Positions 6,475 to 9,505 of a DNA stretch of 9,505 nucleotides are shown here, in pieces (within the stretch, counting starts at the first letter, position 1; the number at the start of each line of letters is the position of its first letter). The stretch lies in NCBI GenBank assembly GCA_005788585.1, contig SYBY01000335.1, positions 1 to 9,505 of the forward strand. Reading direction: 5' to 3'. A program made the translations under genes and the position numbers. Origin of the DNA: Actinomycetota bacterium. GTDB taxonomy: Bacteria; Actinomycetota; Thermoleophilia; Solirubrobacterales; Solirubrobacteraceae. Under the pieces are notes generated by a model that was not told where the DNA came from, searched no databases, and saw only the letters and a program-made list of their open reading frames with translations.

Positions 6475-6738
6475 GCGGTAGATCTTCGGCCGCCCAACAG
6501 GTTTGGGCAGGGGGCCTGCCGGTATCAGGGACGGATCGTCATCTACGGGATCGCCGGACCAGACGTCCTCTCCGCGAGCATCGGCGGACAGGAGGTCGCG
6601 GTCGACAGCCGCGAGCGCGGTTTCATGCGGGTGGTAGCCGGCGAGCCCGATGAGCTGAAGAGCTACCCGATTGAGCTGCGTCTGCGCAACGGGACCACGT
6701 ACGTGACCCCCTGGACGGGGCCGTCCACCATCCGGTAG
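6475..6738 (+). pseudogene. 3' remnant of a second copy of the membrane-partner gene
   Basis: Between the stop at 6472-6474 and the stop at 6736-6738 the frame encodes a segment clearly related to the C-terminal domain of the preceding protein: GRIVIYGIAGPDVLSASIGG here against RTLVFGIVGDQVSAVDLRVDG there, followed in both by a GxxxxxV-type turn and a final NGTTYV/DGTRVV strand. A cysteine precedes it (GACRYQGR), as in the intact gene. There is no ATG, GTG or TTG before an internal ATG at 6625, and the export and membrane segments are missing, so it looks like the 3' end of a truncated paralogue. None of the three forward frames between 6419 and 6475 restores an N-terminus. Alternatively it is the leftover of an older copy replaced by the intact one. 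Confidence 0.6.
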
Positions 6739-6744
6739 TCCAGA

Positions 6745-6783
6745 GCGTGCTCTCCGCGTCCTCGTAGGGCGCGGGAAGCACGC
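6745..6783. terminator. Long imperfect hairpin between convergent transcription units
   Basis: The outer stem GCGTGCT/AGCACGC (6745-6751 with 6777-6783) is perfect over 7 bp. After one C-A mismatch it continues as a 9-bp stem (6753-6761 with 6767-6775, two G-U pairs) closed by a 5-nt loop. It starts six bases after the remnant's stop and lies 68 bp beyond the stop of the convergent GAP gene, so it could terminate both. There is no T-run on either side, a form often seen in G+C-rich actinobacteria. Confidence 0.45.
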
Positions 6784-6829
6784 GACGGAATAGCTCGCAG
6801 TCGTCAGGCTAGAGACGGTGGAGACGCGT

Positions 6830-6845
6830 ACTGGTCGGTGCCGAA
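6830..6845 (+). repeat. Right copy of the 16-bp direct repeat (displaced TRIC gene tail)
   Basis: This is identical to 4944-4959. Read in the TRIC frame from 6832 it encodes WSVPKDS and a TAG at 6853-6855, against WSVPKVS and TAG in the intact gene. The TAG overlaps the stop codon of the convergent GAP gene (6852-6854), as a compact ancestral tail-to-tail junction would. Similarity does not extend leftward of 6830. Confidence 0.75.
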
Positions 6846-6851
6846 GGACTC

Positions 6852-7526
6852 TTAGAGGAGCACGGAGATCGCGTCGCCGATGAGCTTGGCCCCGATGACC
6901 AGCATCAGCACGGTCATGATCGCCGCGTTGTGCGCCGCGAGCCAGTGCTTGAGGTCCTCCAGGATGGACGCCGCCCGCTCCCCCATGCCGAAGTAGACCC
7001 CGACCGGCACCGCGGGACCGATCGTCCCCAGGATCACGAAGGCGAGAAGCGCGAGCTCCTGGTCGAGGGTGTCGATCCCGGTCTGCGCGATCGCGGCAGC
7101 CGCACCGACGGTCAGCACGAGGTTCTTCGGGTTCGCCGCCGAAAGCAGCACGCCCATGCCCGCGGCCTTGGGCGCCGCAAAGCCGTCGGCCTTGCTCATC
7201 CAGCCGGGCATCTCCGGCTCGGTGTCGCCCCGCGGCCGGGCCCGCCACGTGCGGATCGCGAGGTGGACGAGCAGCGCGCCGAGGACCAGCCGCAACCATC
7301 CGGTCCACGTCGCCGGACCGCCGTCGTCACTCGCCCCCGCGCCGCCGGCGACCAGCAGCACCACGGTCCCGAGGACCAGGAGCCCCGCGAACCACCCGAC
7401 CAGGAAGGCCGGCCCGTTCACGTGCGCGCGCGGGGTCCCGAGCATCACCACGACCGCGATGATCGGGATCGGGCTGAGCGTCACGCCGATCGCGAACGGC
7501 AGCATCTGACCGATGGCGTCGCCCAT
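6852..7526 (-). CDS. GAP/Sap-family (LysE-superfamily) membrane protein
   Basis: This 224-residue protein has about six membrane helices and the features of the GAP (glycopeptidolipid/sulfolipid-addressing, SfLAP) family, a branch of the LysE export superfamily. The N-terminus GQMLPFAIGVTLSPIPIIAVV contains the family's proline-rich LSPIPI turn (18-23). TPRAHVNGPAFLVGWFAGL (31-49) leads into helix 2. A hydrophilic loop (94-120) precedes SAANPKNLVL (129-138), the second conserved proline motif, and GAKLIGDAI near the end (212-220) is also typical. In mycobacteria relatives help export cell-envelope lipids; the substrate here is unknown and other small solutes are possible. The start ATG has GGGAGC ten bases upstream. 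It follows cydC by 20 bp on the same strand, so it is probably the last gene of the cydDC operon. The stop overlaps the displaced TRIC tail. Confidence 0.88.
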   Translation of the reverse strand: MGDAIGQMLPFAIGVTLSPIPIIAVVVMLGTPRAHVNGPAFLVGWFAGLLVLGTVVLLVAGGAGASDDGGPATWTGWLRLVLGALLVHLAIRTWRARPRGDTEPEMPGWMSKADGFAAPKAAGMGVLLSAANPKNLVLTVGAAAAIAQTGIDTLDQELALLAFVILGTIGPAVPVGVYFGMGERAASILEDLKHWLAAHNAAIMTVLMLVIGAKLIGDAISVLL

Positions 7527-7546
7527 GGCGGCGGATGCTCCCAGGC

Positions 7547-9190
7547 TCAGGCGAGCTGGACGACCTCGTCGCAGCGCGCGAGGCCCTCGCCACGGTGCGT
7601 GATGAGCAGCACCGCGCGGTCGTCTGCCGCGTCGAACGCGTCCTCGATCACGCGATGCGCGGTGTCGTCGTCGAGATGGGCGGTGGGCTCGTCGAGCACG
7701 AGCACGGGCGCGTCGGCGAGCAGCGCGCGGGCCAGCGCGATGCGCTGGCGCTGCCCACCTGAGAGCTCGGTGCCCTCCTCGCCGACCATGGTGTCGAGCC
7801 CGTCGGGGAGCTCGTCGATCCAGTCGCCCAGTCCGGCGGCGTCGACCGCGGCGCGCAGCTGGTCCTCGGTCGCGTCCGGACGGGCGAGGCGCACGTTCTC
7901 CCGGATGTTCGAGTTGAAGAGATGCGCGTCCTGGCCGCAGACGGCGACGTGGCGGCGGACGTCGGCCAGGGTGAAGTCCCGCAGGTCAGCGCCCGCGAGG
8001 GTGATCCTCCCGCGCTCGGGATCCATGAAGCGCAGCAGCAGATTGACCGCCGTCGTCTTGCCCGACCCGGACGGGCCGCGCAGCGCGACCTTCCGGCCGG
8101 GGGCCAGGCGCAGATCGAGACCGTCGAGCGCCAGCGGCTCGTCCGGCGCGTACCGCGCGCGGACGTCGGCGAAGACGAGCTCGGCGTCGCGCGGCGGTGC
8201 GGGCAGCGGGTCGTCGGGGTCGCGCACGGCGGGTTCGCGGTCGGTGAGCTCGAGGATGCGCCGTCCTGCGGCGACCACGCCGGACAGCCGCCGGGCGGCC
8301 TCGGCGAGCGGCTGGGTGCCCTCGAAGGACGCGAGCGCGAGCAGCGTCAGCATCGCGATGAGGACGCGGTCGAGGTTCGACGCGTCGTGCGCGGCGACGG
8401 CGACCGCCGCCACGAGGGCCACCGTGACGCCGGTGACCAGGATGCCCAGCGCGTCGCCGAGGCCCGCGACCCACGCGTCGCGACGCGCGACGCGGTCGAG
8501 GTCGCGGTCGGCCGCGGCGATCCGCTCCTCGCGCCCGGCCGCGGCCCCGAAGGCGACGAGCTCGGGCGCGGCACGCAACGTCTCGACGAGCTCGGCGCTC
8601 AGCGCGGCGCGCGCAGCGGCCTGGCGCCGGCCGGCGCTGCGGTTCAGCCGGCCCGCGAGTGCGGGCACCATGAGACCCTGGACCAACAGCCCGGCCGCCA
8701 GGACGACCGCCGCCAGCGGCAGGAAGATCGCCGCGGCGATCACGGCGACGACCCCGGCCGCCAGCGCGATGAACGGCGGCAGGAGCCCGCGCAGGTAGAG
8801 GTCCTGCAGCGCGTCGACGTCGGCGACCATCCGGCTGAGGAGGTCGCCGCGGCGGAAGCTCGCCAGGCCGGCGGGTGCGAGCGGCTCGATGCGGGAGTAG
8901 AGCCGGGAGCGCAGGGTGCCGAGCGTGCGGAACGCGACGTCGTGGGACGTCAGGCGCTCGAGGTAGCGCGTCAGCGGGCGGGCCACGCCGAAGAACCGCA
9001 CGAAGACGATCGCGATCGTCAGCGAGAGGACCGGCGGCTGCTCGGCCGCGCGGCTGATGAGGTACCCGGAGACCGCCATGAGCCCGATCCCGCAGATCAC
9101 GGCGAGCGCGCCGAGCGTGATGGCGAGCGCCAGACGCTTGCGCGGCGCCTCGGCCAGAGCCAGCAGACGGCGCAGGGTGTCGTTCCTCAC
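7547..9190 (-). CDS. cydC: Thiol reductant ABC exporter subunit CydC
   Basis: This is a 547-residue half-transporter with a membrane domain (about 1-320, six helices) and a C-terminal ATPase. It pairs with CydD in the inner membrane; the complex is known for exporting cysteine and glutathione and is needed to assemble cytochrome bd oxidase, with haem handling also proposed. CydC-specific sequence includes SGYLISRAAEQPP near 41-53 and RPLTRYLERLTSHDVAFR near 71-88. ATPase motifs are all intact: Walker A GPSGSGKTT (372-380), signature LSGGQ (476-480), Walker B with D500 and E501, and the switch histidine H532. The start is GTG, with GAGGTGG seven bases upstream, and it overlaps the cydD stop by four bases (GTGA), showing coupled translation. 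No cydA or cydB is inside the window; they would be expected further right. Confidence 0.95.
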   Translation of the reverse strand: MRNDTLRRLLALAEAPRKRLALAITLGALAVICGIGLMAVSGYLISRAAEQPPVLSLTIAIVFVRFFGVARPLTRYLERLTSHDVAFRTLGTLRSRLYSRIEPLAPAGLASFRRGDLLSRMVADVDALQDLYLRGLLPPFIALAAGVVAVIAAAIFLPLAAVVLAAGLLVQGLMVPALAGRLNRSAGRRQAAARAALSAELVETLRAAPELVAFGAAAGREERIAAADRDLDRVARRDAWVAGLGDALGILVTGVTVALVAAVAVAAHDASNLDRVLIAMLTLLALASFEGTQPLAEAARRLSGVVAAGRRILELTDREPAVRDPDDPLPAPPRDAELVFADVRARYAPDEPLALDGLDLRLAPGRKVALRGPSGSGKTTAVNLLLRFMDPERGRITLAGADLRDFTLADVRRHVAVCGQDAHLFNSNIRENVRLARPDATEDQLRAAVDAAGLGDWIDELPDGLDTMVGEEGTELSGGQRQRIALARALLADAPVLVLDEPTAHLDDDTAHRVIEDAFDAADDRAVLLITHRGEGLARCDEVVQLA

Positions 9191-9505
9191 CGGGTCACCA
9201 CCTCATCCACCTCGAACACGCCGTCGGCGAGCGCGACGATGCGATCCATGCCGCGGGTCACGTCACGGTCGTGGGCGATGAGCAGCACGGTGCGATCCCG
9301 CGGCAGGCGCCGCACGGCGTCGGCCACGACGGCCGCGCTCTCGGCGTCGAGGTTCGCCGTGGGCTCGTCGAGGATCAGCAGGGGCGTGTCCCGCGCGAGC
9401 GCGCGTGCGAGGGCCAGGCGCTGCGACTGCCCCGCCGACAGCGCGCGGCCGCCCTCGCCCACGACGGTGTCGTAGCCGTCGGGCAGCGCGCGGATGAACT
9501 CGTCG
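9187..9505 (-). CDS. cydD: Thiol reductant ABC exporter subunit CydD (C-terminal part)
   Basis: Only the last 105 codons lie in the window; the rest continues past the right edge. The fragment is the end of an ABC ATPase: DEFIRALPDGYDTVVGEGG before the signature, LSAGQ (9441-9427) in place of the usual LSGGQ, Walker B LLILDEPTANLD, a D-loop, and the switch histidine in LLIAHDRD. A signature with alanine is common in CydD and supports this assignment over a second CydC. It is directly upstream of cydC with a four-base stop/start overlap, the standard cydDC order. The membrane domain and Walker A are not visible. Confidence 0.88.
   Translation of the reverse strand, partial: DEFIRALPDGYDTVVGEGGRALSAGQSQRLALARALARDTPLLILDEPTANLDAESAAVVADAVRRLPRDRTVLLIAHDRDVTRGMDRIVALADGVFEVDEVVTR

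Larger units (their letters stand above)
4944..6845. mobile_element. Putative inserted cassette bounded by 16-bp direct repeats
   Basis: A block of about 1.9 kb sits between the end of the TRIC gene and the convergent GAP-family gene, bounded by the identical 16-mers. It carries the sigma factor, its membrane partner and a partner-gene remnant. Its base composition differs from both flanks: the 60-base lines starting at 5161, 5701 and 6421 contain 36, 37 and 36 G+C, against 49, 51 and 46 for lines starting at 2041, 4681 and 8401. The right repeat still encodes WSVPKDS and a stop in the TRIC frame, as expected if the block entered the gene's 3' end. No integrase, transposase or terminal inverted repeats are visible, so the mechanism is unknown and the element may be passive or decayed. 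A rearrangement between two TRIC-like genes is an alternative origin. Confidence 0.5.

Noticed and set aside
4960..6829. Insertion sequence or transposon with its own recombinase
   Set aside because: No transposase or integrase frame and no terminal inverted repeats could be found, so only a passive or decayed cassette is claimed.
6930..8798. 622-codon open frame on the plus strand
   Set aside because: It lies opposite the GAP gene and cydC, both with intact family motifs; its composition (Arg/Ser/Ala repeats) is that of a shadow frame.
7922..9475. 517-codon open frame on the plus strand
   Set aside because: It is antisense to cydC and cydD, highly charged and low in complexity, with no domain visible.
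1..9505. CRISPR array, tRNA, rRNA or riboswitch
   Set aside because: No regularly spaced repeats, cloverleaf or known RNA motif was recognised by eye on either strand; a covariance-model search was not possible.

Overview
The window is a chromosomal segment from a very G+C-rich bacterium. Hand counts of 60-base lines in the conserved genes give 46 to 51 G+C. Coding density, GTG starts, 4-nt gene overlaps, leaderless-type promoters and the families present (GAP/Sap-type LysE relative, CydDC, fused indolepyruvate oxidoreductase with a DUF6537 tail) suggest Actinomycetota. A Thermoleophilia/Solirubrobacterales-like organism is my guess, not something the sequence proves.

Layout: (1) On the minus strand at the left are the start of a secreted protein of unknown function (cut by the window edge) and an Lrp/AsnC regulator. 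Both seem to be transcribed from leaderless promoters carrying the same -10 box six bases before the ATG. (2) Divergent from the regulator is a single-polypeptide indolepyruvate:ferredoxin oxidoreductase-like enzyme (1165 aa), overlapped at its 3' end by a TRIC/UPF0126 membrane channel gene. These two probably form one operon, with the Lrp protein the obvious candidate regulator. (3) A block of about 1.9 kb with visibly lower G+C (36 to 37 of 60 in the lines counted) holds an ECF-like sigma factor, a translationally coupled single-pass membrane partner, and a start-less remnant of a second copy of that partner. (4) On the minus strand at the right is the operon cydD (partial) - cydC - GAP-family membrane protein.

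The most interesting observation is a perfect 16-bp direct repeat (4944-4959 and 6830-6845) that brackets block 3. The left copy is the last stretch of the TRIC gene. The right copy, next to the convergent GAP gene, still reads in frame as a TRIC-like C-terminus (WSVPKDS, stop). The simplest reading is that the sigma/membrane-protein cassette integrated into the 3' end of the TRIC gene, supplied it with a replacement tail, and displaced the original tail 1.9 kb away. No recombinase gene is visible in the block.

Functionally, the left half suggests amino-acid-responsive 2-oxoacid oxidation, the right half cytochrome bd/thiol redox maturation, and the middle an acquired signalling cassette. No rRNA, tRNA, CRISPR array or insertion sequence transposase was recognised.
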